64,000 nucleotides of DNA from Nyssa sinensis (lineage: Eukaryota; Streptophyta; Magnoliopsida; Cornales; Nyssaceae): the NCBI GenBank assembly GCA_008638375.1, contig CM018046.1:44105706-44169705 (forward strand), given 5' to 3'. Under the pieces are notes generated by a model. That model was not told the origin of the DNA and made no database searches. It saw nothing but the letters and a program-made list of their open reading frames with translations. Below are positions 50,481-64,000 of this stretch, one piece after another (positions within the stretch are counted from its first letter, which is position 1; every line of letters begins with the position of its first letter). A program made the translations under genes and the position numbers.

Positions 50481-51999
50481 GGATAATGGACCTGAAAGGA
50501 ATGAGACCAAGAGCTTAAAGTGAATCAATAAGTCATTTGCGAAAGAAAACGAATAGTCTTATTGATGTAAATGAAGTTCTTCAATGAATTGAAAGATCAG
50601 AATCTAATTTTGATCATCAGATGCATAAAGTTGAGTAAAGCAAATATTTAATAAAATATTCAAGCATCTTCAACAGCTACTTCAAAATTAGACTTAAATT
50701 TAAATTTAAATCAAAAAATTCAAAAACTCATCTCTAGTAATAGCATCAAACTCATACCAAATCAGTACAAATTCAAAATCAAATCCAAATAAGTGTGTTA
50801 CTATTCATTGACTCAAAATTGCAACTGCCACTAGAATTTTCCTAGAAATTTGTTCAACAGGTGGAAAGGGGAAAAGAAAAGAAATGTTGATGTTGCACAT
50901 TTCTAGTCTGAAGGCTTTTTATCTTAAATTACCTGTCAAGAACTCGAAATCAGAAAGTCACCAGAAAGGTTCCAATAGTAATCGTTTCGAAGATAAAGGG
51001 TCACCAGAAAGGTTTCAGTGGTAGCCGTTCCGATATAAAGTTAGTGAATAAATAAAGATAATAGAAAATTTGAACATAAAATCAAATGTGTATCTTAAGG
51101 CCTTATTTATAGGTTGTAAATCTTCTAAATTGAGTATAATTAAAAGTCATGAAAGTAGAGATTTGAAGATATTCATAGATAGTAATTTCTATATAGGACT
51201 TTGTTTCCTTGTGAAATTGGTATCCCATAAAATGCAAGCGATTAGCTCTCATTTGTGGTATCCCATAAAATGCAGCGATCAGCTCTCATCTGTGTTCTGT
51301 ATACTAATAAGTCGAGTGGGTGATTACTCTTTTGATCGATATACTGAAGAGTGTTTTGTGGACATGTATCTTATTATTAAAATAAGACTTTTACTTAAAT
51401 TTTGACTAAAATTTGGATAAAAATTTGAATAAAAATTTGAATTATTGTTGGAGATAGCTTAAGGGGTCACTCTCGAGTCTTTGGTACTAAGAACATGACA
51501 AAAAAATTTCCCAAACTCTTTGAATCATACTCAAACCCTCCTGAGACAATAATTTTTATACGAAATGCTAACATGGGTAGAAAAAAAGTAATTCAAGTAA
51601 CATTTATTAGTATTACAAAAAATATTGTTAAAATACGTTTACAAAATTTTTTTATCGCAAATGTGAGGAAACATTGAAAAAATAACAAATACTTTATGGT
51701 ATTATTGCTTCTGTGAACATTTTACATATGGCAAATATTGTGTAACTGTTTGTTTTTTCGCAATTTTTTCCCATCCTTTTGTGTAAATAACTCAATATTG
51801 ATTCACAGTTAAGAGTTCCATCTATTCAATTCTTTTCTTTCTTTTTAATATCTCATTCGTACACATCTTCTCTTTTGAGTTATTGACAGAGTTTGAAAAT
51901 GTCAAATCTTTGATAATCCCATCATCTATGATTGAGCTTGCAAAAGCTTCTAGATTAGGTAAATCAATTTTGTGAAAACTTCTAAATTAGGTAAATCAA

Positions 52000-52195
52000 T
52001 TTTATCATTCCTGATTGCCCCACTAGCTACTATGAGTCTACTGCATGTACTTGTGTATATGTACATAGATTGGATCTATTTTATTTACACAGTGATTCAT
52101 TCAGGAATTGAATCAAATAGGCTATTTTAACTCAGTGGTAGAGTAATGCCATGGTAAGGCACAAGTCATTGATCAACTCTCGATATAGCAGTAAA
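52000..52195 (+). pseudogene. Plastid DNA insertion with degenerate trnT-GGU
   Basis: The sequence from 52121 (GCTATTTTAACTCAGTGGTA, then GAGTAATGCCATGGTAAGG) matches chloroplast tRNA-Thr(GGU) from the acceptor stem through the anticodon loop ATGGTAA. The T arm is decayed: TCATTGATCAACTCTCGATA where plastid genes have TCATCGGTTCAAATCCGAT. The acceptor stem no longer pairs well. The upstream 120 bases also look plastid-like but that border is an estimate. It is a nuclear plastid DNA relic, not a functional tRNA. Confidence 0.75.
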
Positions 52196-52278
52196 AGTAA
52201 GACGTGTAACTAGGATCAACTCATCAAAGTGCAACAAAAGTAAGACAGTGTAACTGGATCAACTCATCAAAGTTCCAT
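52191..52278. repeat. 45-bp tandem duplication
   Basis: AAAAGTAAGACGTGTAACTA followed by GGATCAACTCATCAAAGT is repeated directly after with small changes (AAAAGTAAGACAGTGTAACTGGATCAACTC). It abuts the plastid-derived segment. Confidence 0.75.
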
Positions 52279-52832
52279 TGAAATAGGATCTACGCAAGGA
52301 AAAACACTTGCCATTATGTAAAATACTTATGAAAATGGCACTCACACACTGACTAGTGTTATCACCGAGACCATAACCACGAGCATGGCCTCATGCCATC
52401 TCACAAATCCTGACAGTATGGCATGCCAAGCATCTGGCTCTAGAGGAACACATTACATTAGACATAAAAGTTCACAAGATTGTGACTACTAAGTTTTCCT
52501 TTGTTGAAAGACACAGGCTCTAGGCCTTCTGTTCACAATGGCACAACATATTTGGTTTTACTTTCTTCCACACACTAAGCTTAGGGCCTTCTGGCTACAC
52601 CGGCACAACACCATAGATCTATTTTTGTTTTGGAGAGAAATGGCAACAAACAGATTGCTGAAGATTAGAATGTAAAAACAAGAAAATATTCCGTAATAAG
52701 GATCTTCACCTCAAAAAAACAAGCAAAGGGAAGATCTTTCCCCTTTACTTCCAAGGTCACAAAAATTACAGTAAATCATCAGCTAATCTATATCCTCTTT
52801 TCTTACTCAACTCACTCTTTATCAGTGATTTT

Positions 52833-56872
<4,040 letters not shown>

Positions 56873-57050
56873 GGCTTCTTCTTTTCTCTCTACTTTCCCT
56901 CTTTATAAAGACGATGATATATATATATATATCTATGTATTTTACACAGAAATAGAATGAAGCAGATTAATGTGAGAGAGAATCTCTGTTGGGAGTGGTT
57001 TTTACGAAGGGTTTGGAGTTTGGTTCCGTTGTAGCCGTGACGTTCCGAGC

Positions 57051-57056
57051 TTTATA
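57051..57056 (-). promoter_or_regulatory. Candidate TATA box of BiP
   Basis: TATAAA on the minus strand, about 180 bases upstream of the start codon. This would give a leader of roughly 150 bases. A second TATAAA at about 56902-56907 is too close to the ATG to be preferred. Confidence 0.5.
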
Positions 57057-57116
57057 CAGTGATTTGCGTCTGCTGGCCGCATCTCTGGAAAGCACGTTAG
57101 TTTAAGAAGGCAAGTA

Positions 57117-57140
57117 GAACGAACGAACGAACGAACGAAC
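57117..57140. repeat. (GAAC)n microsatellite in the BiP promoter
   Basis: About six GAAC/CGAA units between the TATA box and the ERSE-II element. The period-4 spacing is not that of a heat-shock element. Confidence 0.8.
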
Positions 57141-57156
57141 ATGTCATCGATGATGA

Positions 57157-57167
57157 CGTGGACCAAT
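57157..57167 (-). promoter_or_regulatory. ERSE-II element of the BiP promoter
   Basis: In gene orientation the sequence reads ATTGGTCCACG, an exact match to the ERSE-II consensus ATTGG-N-CCACG. It overlaps TCCACGTCA, an ACGT core of the kind bound by bZIP28/bZIP60. It lies 285 bases upstream of the ATG and about 100 bases upstream of the TATA box. This arrangement is established for ER-stress induction of plant BiP genes. A G-box CACGTG lies further up at 57253-57258. Confidence 0.8.
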
Positions 57168-57299
57168 GAAATTTTGGAGGACAGATACGTCGAACCAATG
57201 GTATTAGATCTCGTGTTGGGAGGATCTCAGCCGTGTATTTTCTAGGGATGTCCACGTGCCGTTCGAACACTCGCTCATCCATTTTTTTCTCAGCAGATT

Positions 57300-57900
57300 G
57301 GAATAATGAACGGCTATTGACATGCTTAATTCGCTATCTCCATGTTCCTTTCAACTCTTCATACTCATCCCTCCTGTAATTAAGGACGTTCATCAAAATA
57401 ATTCAAAAAAAAAACTTAATTTTTTAAAAAATATTTTTAAAAATTTTATAATTAATTTTTTAAAAATTATGAAAATATATTTAAATATAATAATATAGAT
57501 TAAAAAAAATTAAAATTTATATCTTGCTAAATATATATCTCGCGTTTTGAAATTAAAAATCTGTTTTTAAAAACGTAAACAAACGAAGCTTAATATTAAT
57601 TGAAAATTTCATTAATTATATTTTTTTTCATTTAAAAAGAAATATCTTAGTTTTGTTATATTAATTTATTTGAAAATTTTATGAAATATAAGTACGATAA
57701 ATTAAATTTAAAAATTTTAAAAATATAATTCAGTTAAAAAAAATTGGCTTTAAAATTTTAAAATTTACATAAGTTCATAAAACAAGTTTTTTTTTTCCCT
57801 TTTTATTTTGATGACCAAAACTCGGATCAGGAAATAAGTTTTAAACTACTTCGATCGGGCAGAAAAGTTGTGAAAGAGGTCAAAAACTCCTGTTTTTTTG
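57300..57900. other. AT-rich DNA, nothing seen
   Basis: A/T homopolymer-rich stretch between the BiP promoter and the GC-richer segment at 57900. No gene or recognisable repeat. Confidence 0.6.
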
Positions 57901-58165
57901 GACTGCAATATTGAAAGAGAGTGCATTTGGCCTCGCCCTTTCTTAAAAGTAAAACTACTCGCCTACTCGATTCTTGCGATCCCAGACGATCCGATCTCAC
58001 AGGACTCTTCCTCCGACGCGGCGACTCATCGCCTCAATTTGTGGATGTAGTCCGATTATGTATCTTCAGAAAAAGGCGATCTCCAGCACGGGGTCTGCCC
58101 TCAGCATCGACGGAAGGAATCGCCGTTCTTCGTTACGCTTCCGGATGTCGCCTTGAATTCCTCAG
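57900..58165 (+). other. GC-richer orphan exon-like segment
   Basis: The segment is markedly GC-richer than its flanks and ends in CCTCAG/GTAGAT, a plausible splice donor at about 58165. Short open frames in all plus frames stop before or just after it, and none is recognisable. It could be a non-coding first exon, perhaps an alternative leader of the downstream glycosylase gene, or an unrelated non-coding RNA. Nothing decides between these. Confidence 0.35.
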
Positions 58166-58169
58166 GTAG

Positions 58170-59690
58170 ATGCTGACGTTAAGTGTGATTGCAATCCACC
58201 CTCATTGGTGCTTGAGAACGTACGTTTTGCCTATGTCTTGCTGCTATATGTGGGTCGGGGCGCATGTTTAGAGTGGACACTAGTAGGCTTTGTTCAGTAT
58301 CTGGGAAATGTAGATTTGGTAAGAGTGATTGGAAACCTCCCTTTGCATTTGAGCATACTGTATGAGAATATAGGTACTTTGACTATAACGGTTCTTTACT
58401 TGTATGTTAACTGGGTTCCTTCTAGCCGGTGGGGTTTGTCTATCAATGGCTGTTGTAACAATATTCAACTTAATTATGCTTAACTTAGAAATATTATAGT
58501 TACAAACCTTAATTTGCAGCTTAATTTATTCTGCAGCGTTGATCATCTCTCTGTAATTTTTTTCCCTATTTTTGAAAGAATGGGGTTCTGATGGATGTTT
58601 GGGAGCGATGAAAATCATATCTATCAGAAAAATATCCAATTGAGTGACATAATACTTAATGGATTTATACAATATGACACTGTAAGATGCATGCTGTAAT
58701 TGCCTTTTGAGTGTCACTGTTTGATCAAAGTAGAAAGGGTAACTCCTGGAACTGTTTGGTGAATGAGATATTAACCAAAAGATGCTGCTTTCCAGTTTTC
58801 TTATTAAGATTGGACTTGGAGACACTTATTTTTGAAAGACAAGCTTAAATAAAGTTCCTTTAATATAGGTTCACTTCAGTACTATAAGGTTATTCAGCTG
58901 TATTTTTTCAAAATCATTTTGACATGTGCTATATGAATGGTATATCTGACTATATAGTTGATTGGTAATGCTAAATTGTTAAAAGTGGCAATTGGAGAAT
59001 CATTACTTTGCGAGATGCAAAACAGTCAGATCAACTGAGCCTTAAATTTTTCAGGCTAAGAAGACCCAATACTTTGATAGGATATGTTTCCATGTCGAAC
59101 ATGTGTCTTCTACATCGAGGAATTTTAAATTAATTTTTTTTCTCTTTTAAATTTTCCAAATGACTCGAGTGTGGTATGTGGTAGTTCAGTGCTCTACAAT
59201 TCATCCGAGCAAAATTCCTTTCAATTTTTCTACTTATTTACATCTTATACAAGTCGTTGTGGTTGATCTTCTGCCCCCAAAAAAATGAAAAAGAAAAAAG
59301 AGCTGCAAAGGGGAGAGAAACCTTAACATTCCAAACCAGAGGAGCAGACCTGATCCCATTGATTAAGAAACCTTATTTTGTCTTGGCTTGCTCTGGTCAT
59401 GATTGTTCTTGTGTTGTAATTACTAAGTTTGCTATAATTGTTGCTGTGATGCATTGCAGTTCTTTGCCATGTGATGTCCTGAATGGCAGTACTGATCGTA
59501 ATGCTCTTTATAGTTGTGTATCTTGTGATTATATAATATGTATTTATAATTTAGATGATTGTATCATCCTATTGTTGCTAATTTACAACACTTCTAGATT
59601 TATTTGAATGTTCCATATCGAGCCTAGAGTCAAGAACCTTGGCGCTTTTAATAACTACTTTTGAGTAAGTCCACCCACTCCTCAGAATCC
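58170..59690. other. No supported gene
   Basis: Moderately AT-rich DNA with only short unrecognised open frames. Might be intron if the 57900-58165 segment is a first exon. Confidence 0.5.
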
Positions 59691-60078
59691 ACTGTGGGAT
59701 GGCCATGGATATATGGCATCTAGTTATGTCTTTATTCTGGCTTTCCTGGGTCATGCCATGTAATGTTAAGGGAGTGTTACTTTGTTGTGGTGGCATTCTG
59801 ATCAAGAAAGAGATTAGAGGCGTGTGGAGGATGGCATGTATGTGCTTACTTTGGAGCATTTGGAGGAAATGCAACATTAGGATATTTGAAACCCCTTTTT
59901 GTATTAAAAGACATGTTCTTACGCCTTTTGTTCTTTTGGGGCAAGAAGTTATTTCCTACCAATATAGGGTCTTTTGTTGAATTTTTGGGGTCTCTAAGGC
60001 CTTAGCTGTATAGTCATTTTGTAAAGGGTTCGCCCCCCTTGGGCACTTTTATTTAGTTACTCTTTTACCTATCAAAAA
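59690..60078 (+). mobile_element. 5'-truncated LINE 3' end
   Basis: The translation holds the zf-RVT-type tail of plant LINEs (LSWVMPCNVKGVLLC, VWRMACMCLLWSIW, CNIRIFE). It ends with CTTTTACCTATCAAAAAAAG, matching the TATCAAAAAA tail style of the large LINE at 40971-47285. Typical 5'-truncated insertion; inactive. Confidence 0.75.
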
Positions 60079-60239
60079 AAGAAAATAGTATATATTATAA
60101 TTTGATCTAGAAAAATCAAATTTATTTTTGGACGGGAATAGGACGGGTCGGGAATAGGGATGGGGACATAATAAACGGGACAGGACAAGAACAGGAACGG
60201 GGAGACTATTTTTAAACATGGCGGGGCCGCCCCCAACTC

Positions 60240-60650
60240 GCCCTTGTTGCCATTCCTAAGCTGTGCTCTCTCTGGGCCAAATCATCAGCCATAGCAGCGC
60301 TCTCTGTCTCTCAGTTTTCTTTGATCACTGGACTCACTTTCTTCCTTCTCCATCTCTGTGTCTTTCTCTGTCTATTTTACTCTGATCTCTTCATTTCTTT
60401 CTTTTCTTCCTCCCTCCGTCTATCTATTTCCTTGTAATCTGGCCTTTGATCTCTCTCTGTTTTTTTATTCACTTTTTTTTTTCTCTTTCAACTCTTGGAT
60501 AATAATTTCATCTCTATTTTGTTGTCTCTCTTTCCTTTTGTCAGTTTGTGTTAGAAATTTCTATTTGACCCAGATTCCAGCCAAATTCTTGTGGTTGAAT
60601 TCCCTGGTGCTCAAACTCTGGTATCACTCTTCTGTCTTCTCCCCTAGCAG
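60240..60650 (+). promoter_or_regulatory. Pyrimidine-rich candidate 5' leader exon of the MBD4-like gene
   Basis: A strongly CT-rich stretch ends CCCCTAGCAG/GTATGG, a good splice donor at 60650/60651. The next good acceptor, TTGGAATACAG at 61625, precedes the first coding ATG by 16 bases. A leader intron of about 975 bases is therefore likely. Inferred from splice-like signals only. Confidence 0.45.
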
Positions 60651-61641
60651 GTATGGCTATTGTAAATTTGATGAATATTTTATGTGGACCATGATGTCCT
60701 TTTACCCCTTTCAAATTTTACATTTGGCATACAGAACCATTTTCTGATCATGTCTTAAAAATTCATAGCTATCATATTTCATGAATTCGGATTATGATAG
60801 TTAATTTCATTTGAGGATATGAAATGAGCTATTATTTGGCAATCATGTGTGTGGCGGTGCTATGAACACACGCACACATGCATATATATATATATGCAAT
60901 TTTTTGAAAAACTGTATGTATGCTTCCAATAAAAGAATGTGTCATTGAGCTTAATACATGGCTGCCTGCAGGACTAAATGGTCAGTCTCCATCTTAATAG
61001 TAATTAATAATTTTTTGGGGCTGCATCAACTACTGAAAAAAGCACAATGGCACTCACTCGAGCACATTTGCAGTATGTTATAAATCAAAGAACTTCATTG
61101 CATAAAATACTGTTAATAGAAACATGAAGAAACGGCTCACGGTTTGAATTTATATTTCAACCAAGATTCCTATTTGGTATGAACTAATTTGGTTGTTGGT
61201 TTAATTATGTATCTAATGTGAGCTTATAGTAGTTATTTAATCAACATTGTGGCAGTTCTGTTTTTATAATAACTTCATTTCTTGTTTTTTCTTTTGGGAA
61301 TTCATATGGTTAATGCTCATTCTTGTTGAGACTATAAGGGTAAGTGTAATTCATATTTTATAGGATGTTAGAATTTTGGTAACAAACTTTATATGGCTAC
61401 CAAGCATGTTTTTGATGTTTTTGTTTTGAATTTTTTACCCAACTAATACTGTTGCCAAACAAATTTTCTGGCAACATCAACAAACCTAACCTTAGTAATT
61501 TCTGCTGGTCATACACATATTTATATATAACTGCGTAATACATATGTACTTACATATATGTTTGTTTGTTTGTGTGTAATTTAAATTGAACTAAGATTCT
61601 GATGTGCTTAAATTTGGAATACAGGAAAGCCTACTTCTGAA

Positions 61642-63715
61642 ATGACAGCAAAGAGAAGAGAAAACAAACGACACCTTCAACAGCATCTCCACCATTCTCC
61701 CCCTCCTCCAAAATCAAGGGTAAGGGTAGTCTCTCAGTATTTTGACAAGGTCGCAGGTGAGGACAAATTCAAGAGGGATCAGAAAGGGAAGAACAAAATT
61801 AGAGCACCCGATGATGGTTTAGTTAATCCTAATCCATTCATTGTTGTAGGCAGTGGTTGGACTTTGATGGAAAGTGATGTGAATTAAGAAGCCAATGAGG
61901 CCTCATTTTCTGTGGTCATCTGCGAGGGTGATGACAATATCATCCACAATAAGGATGATAATCAGGGTATAAATAAGAAGAAGATGAAGAAGAAGAGTGA
62001 CCCCAATAAGTGACCCCAATAAGGATCATCACAAGAACTCTATTAATTTGGAGTCGTCGCCTGCAGTGGTTTCTCATTATTTTGAGAAAGCTAAAGCTCT
62101 CAAGGGACAAGAGAGAGATGAGGTGGTGAAGAAGACAACACACAGCTCTTCAGCTGAATCATATTTCAAATCAGTTATCTTAGATGTGAGTGTTCCTAAT
62201 GGAGGAGCTGCTTCTTTGGCACATATCAAAGAGAGAGGTGGCAAGAAGAAGAGGAGGAAGAAGGGAAATGAGCAGGTGGAACAAGGAATTCAAAATAAGT
62301 ATTGCAATAAGGTTCAGCAATTACAGGTAACTTCTCCATACTTTCAGAAGCTTGTCAAAGAAAAAAAGGGGGATGAGAAAGGTACAGAGTCTGCCGCCTC
62401 AATATCAAATGTCATACCATTCATTGTATCCAGAGAAACCAATGGGGAGGTATCCAGTGGGGTTGTGTTTTCAGCAGAGATCAATGAGGATGGTGCCAAG
62501 AAGAGAGTAAATAGAAGGGAAGACAAACATCGCAAAAGGATATTAAGTTCAGAGACAGTTTCTCCATGTTTACAGAAACTTTTGAGTGGAGAAGAAGAGA
62601 GGAGTGGCAATGATAATAAGAAAAAGAGGATGAAATACAGTTCCTGTATCAAAATGGAAGTCGATTCTCCCATTCTAGCCATTACCTGTGAGCGTAATGA
62701 AGTCAAAGGTGCTGTTTTCTTGTCAGACAATTGTGACGGTGATGGCATGAAGAAAGGGAGAATGGGCAACAGCTGTAGCTTGAATGATTCTTATTCGGAG
62801 ATAATTTCTCCATGTCTTGACAATGGAGTAAAGGAAGGGATCATCGAAGATGATGAGAAGAAAATACAGCCCATTTTTCCGATCAAGGGGAATGCTACTA
62901 CTACTAATCCAGCCAATGATGGTAATTGTGCTTTGGTCAAGACGACTAAGATTGAGGATGTGTTATCACAATTTATTTATAAGGGCAGTAGTAGGATGAA
63001 TATGGGGAGGGATGATAAGCTTGGGAAAAATGTCCTTAAATCGCAAGTTCTCCTTCCTCATTTTGTCAAAGTTGCTGTGGAAGAAAAAAGAAGTGATGTG
63101 GAGAAGGAAAAGAGTGCAGAGCCCAGTTTTGTAGTTAAGGAGACCATTCCCGATGTGGCTGAGTATGAGACGCTGTTTTTACCTAGCTTTATTGGATACT
63201 TAAAAGAAGGAAGTGGGCAACAAAATGAAACAGAAATTCCTAAGTTCTCATCCAAGAGAAGAAGAAATGACAGAAAAGGTCACAATAAAGCACATGCAGA
63301 AGTTCGGGTTGTTTCTCGTTACTTCAAGACCTCAGTGGAGAAACAAGGGGTGCTAAGTGAGGAAAAGGATCTGAAATGTAAATCAGCAAAACTGCGTGCA
63401 AAGAATTGTCTGACTGTTGTGAGGGTTTCCGCCTACTTCCAGAGTGTATCAACAGAAGAAGAGAATGCAATTTCTGATTTGTTGGAAGGTAGAATTGAAT
63501 CAAAAGTGATGCCAAAAAAGGCTAAAACAGCTGCGGTTGTTAAGAAATCACTTTCTGCTGCTCAGAAACAAGACGAGGCATACCGAAGAAGAACTGCAGA
63601 TAACACATGGACGCCTCCACGCTCCCCTTTCAGCCTCCTCCAAGAGGATCATGCCCATGATCCTTGGCGGGTCTTGGTGATATGTATGCTTCTCAATCGG
63701 ACAACTGGTTTGCAG
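61642..63715 (+). CDS. MBD4-like DNA glycosylase, 5' part, runs off the window
   Basis: The exon ends at donor TTGCAG/GTAATT (63715); later exons lie outside. Its last codons (WTPPRSPFSLLQED, HDPWRVLVICMLLNRTTG) match the start of the HhH-GPD glycosylase domain of plant MBD4-like proteins, nuclear enzymes that remove uracil or thymine from mismatches. The catalytic helix-hairpin-helix and aspartate would be downstream. About 650 lysine-rich, low-complexity N-terminal residues repeat a VSxYF motif nine or more times. The ATG at 61642 is the only good start: no in-frame ATG follows for hundreds of codons in the main frame, which itself opens only with a GTG at 61997. From that ATG, TAA at 61885-61887 and a 13-bp duplication (61998-62023) break the frame. 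Splicing GCAG/GTGAGG (61757) to CTGCAG/TGG (62066) removes both and rejoins the frame exactly. Either this is a true intron or the gene is damaged. Confidence 0.75.
61998..62023. repeat. 13-bp tandem duplication in the MBD4-like gene
   Basis: TGACCCCAATAAG occurs twice in a row (61998-62010 and 62011-62023). Thirteen bases shift the reading frame by one; deleting one copy would join S-D-P-N-K to D-H-H-K in one frame. Confidence 0.9.
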
Positions 63716-64000
63716 GTAATTTCATGTTCCTCTCTTTTGTTTTTCTTAACTTCATTTAAATGAAATAGTTGGTCTTGGCATCATGGACAACAGTATTCAT
63801 GTTGTACTCTGGCAACAGTTTCCTTAGTAGAAGATTTTGTTGTTTCTAGGAAATGCAGAAATTGATTTTATGTGTTACTGAATTAATGATTGGATGTGAA
63901 CATAACTTCTTTTATATGGACCAGGGAACTTGATAATTGCATCAATAGTTTCATGTTCTTATAGGAACGTTTAACAAACTTGAATATTGGCTTGGCTTAG

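Larger units (their letters stand above)
49111..52832. other. Gene-free region between ABCF3 and BiP
   Basis: No coding exon is seen. Content: AT-rich DNA, an ACACGA-rich transposon-like repeat (about 49810-50480), two short direct copies of TCACCAGAAAGGTT (50960 and 51001), a second small duplication GGTATCCCATAAAATGCA (51219 and 51257), a plastid-derived segment near 52000-52195 and a 45-bp duplication after it. The last part is the BiP 3' flank. Confidence 0.6.

Noticed and set aside
52121..52193. Functional tRNA-Thr gene
   Set aside because: The T arm and acceptor pairing are lost; it is a plastid-derived relic.
61997..63763. A 588-residue protein starting at 61997
   Set aside because: The first codon there is GTG, preceded by a stop; a plant gene would not start so. 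The coding start is placed at ATG 61642, with the exon ending at the 63715 donor.

Overview
This is 64 kb of nuclear DNA from a flowering plant, most probably a woody core eudicot. The AT-rich intergenic DNA, GT-AG introns, plant-type protein families, plant LINE, TRIM and MITE repeats and a decayed plastid tRNA insertion all point that way. No prokaryotic features are seen. The host order cannot be fixed from the sequence; Fagales-like affinity is only an impression.

The layout holds four protein genes. A TIC32-type short-chain dehydrogenase (minus, 2169-3923, 8 exons) carries a one-base frameshift. An ABCF3/GCN3-type ABC-F ATPase (minus, 24636-48866, 18 exons) is spread over 24 kb because transposons fill its introns, and it also carries a one-base frameshift with a stop. 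An intact BiP, the ER-luminal HSP70 (minus, 52833-56872, 8 exons), encodes 664 residues ending in HDEL and has an ERSE-II box upstream. The 5' part of an MBD4-like DNA glycosylase gene (plus, from 61642) runs off the right edge. Its long N-terminal region repeats a VSxYF motif, and a segment with a stop and a 13-bp duplication can be removed by an in-frame splice. One tRNA-Gly(CCC) gene lies at 22751-22821.

Region by region: 1-2168 is empty AT-rich DNA; 2.2-3.9 kb is the dehydrogenase; 4-22 kb is a gene desert with microsatellites, an LTR-retrotransposon remnant with primer-binding site (about 10.5-11.2 kb), a 108-bp tandem duplication, a fold-back MULE-like MITE, a Stowaway-like MITE and a complete TRIM. 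The tRNA and a 140-bp tandem array split by a second Stowaway-like MITE occupy 22.7-24.1 kb. ABCF3 fills 24.6-48.9 kb. Its introns contain a Ty3/gypsy gag-protease ruin, TATCG-rich and TTTCGG-rich inverted-repeat elements, and a 6.3-kb minus-strand LINE inserted, with an exact 13-bp target-site duplication, into an older plus-strand LINE. The 49-52.8 kb interval has an ACACGA-rich repeat and a plastid-derived trnT-GGU relic. The 57-61.6 kb interval has the BiP promoter, a GC-richer orphan exon-like segment, another LINE 3' end and the putative leader of the glycosylase gene.

The genes are functionally independent (chloroplast or oxidoreductase SDR, translation-related ABC-F protein, ER chaperone, DNA base-excision repair). 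The main story of the window is intron and intergenic growth by nested transposons, together with small lesions in otherwise well-conserved genes that may be real mutations or assembly errors.
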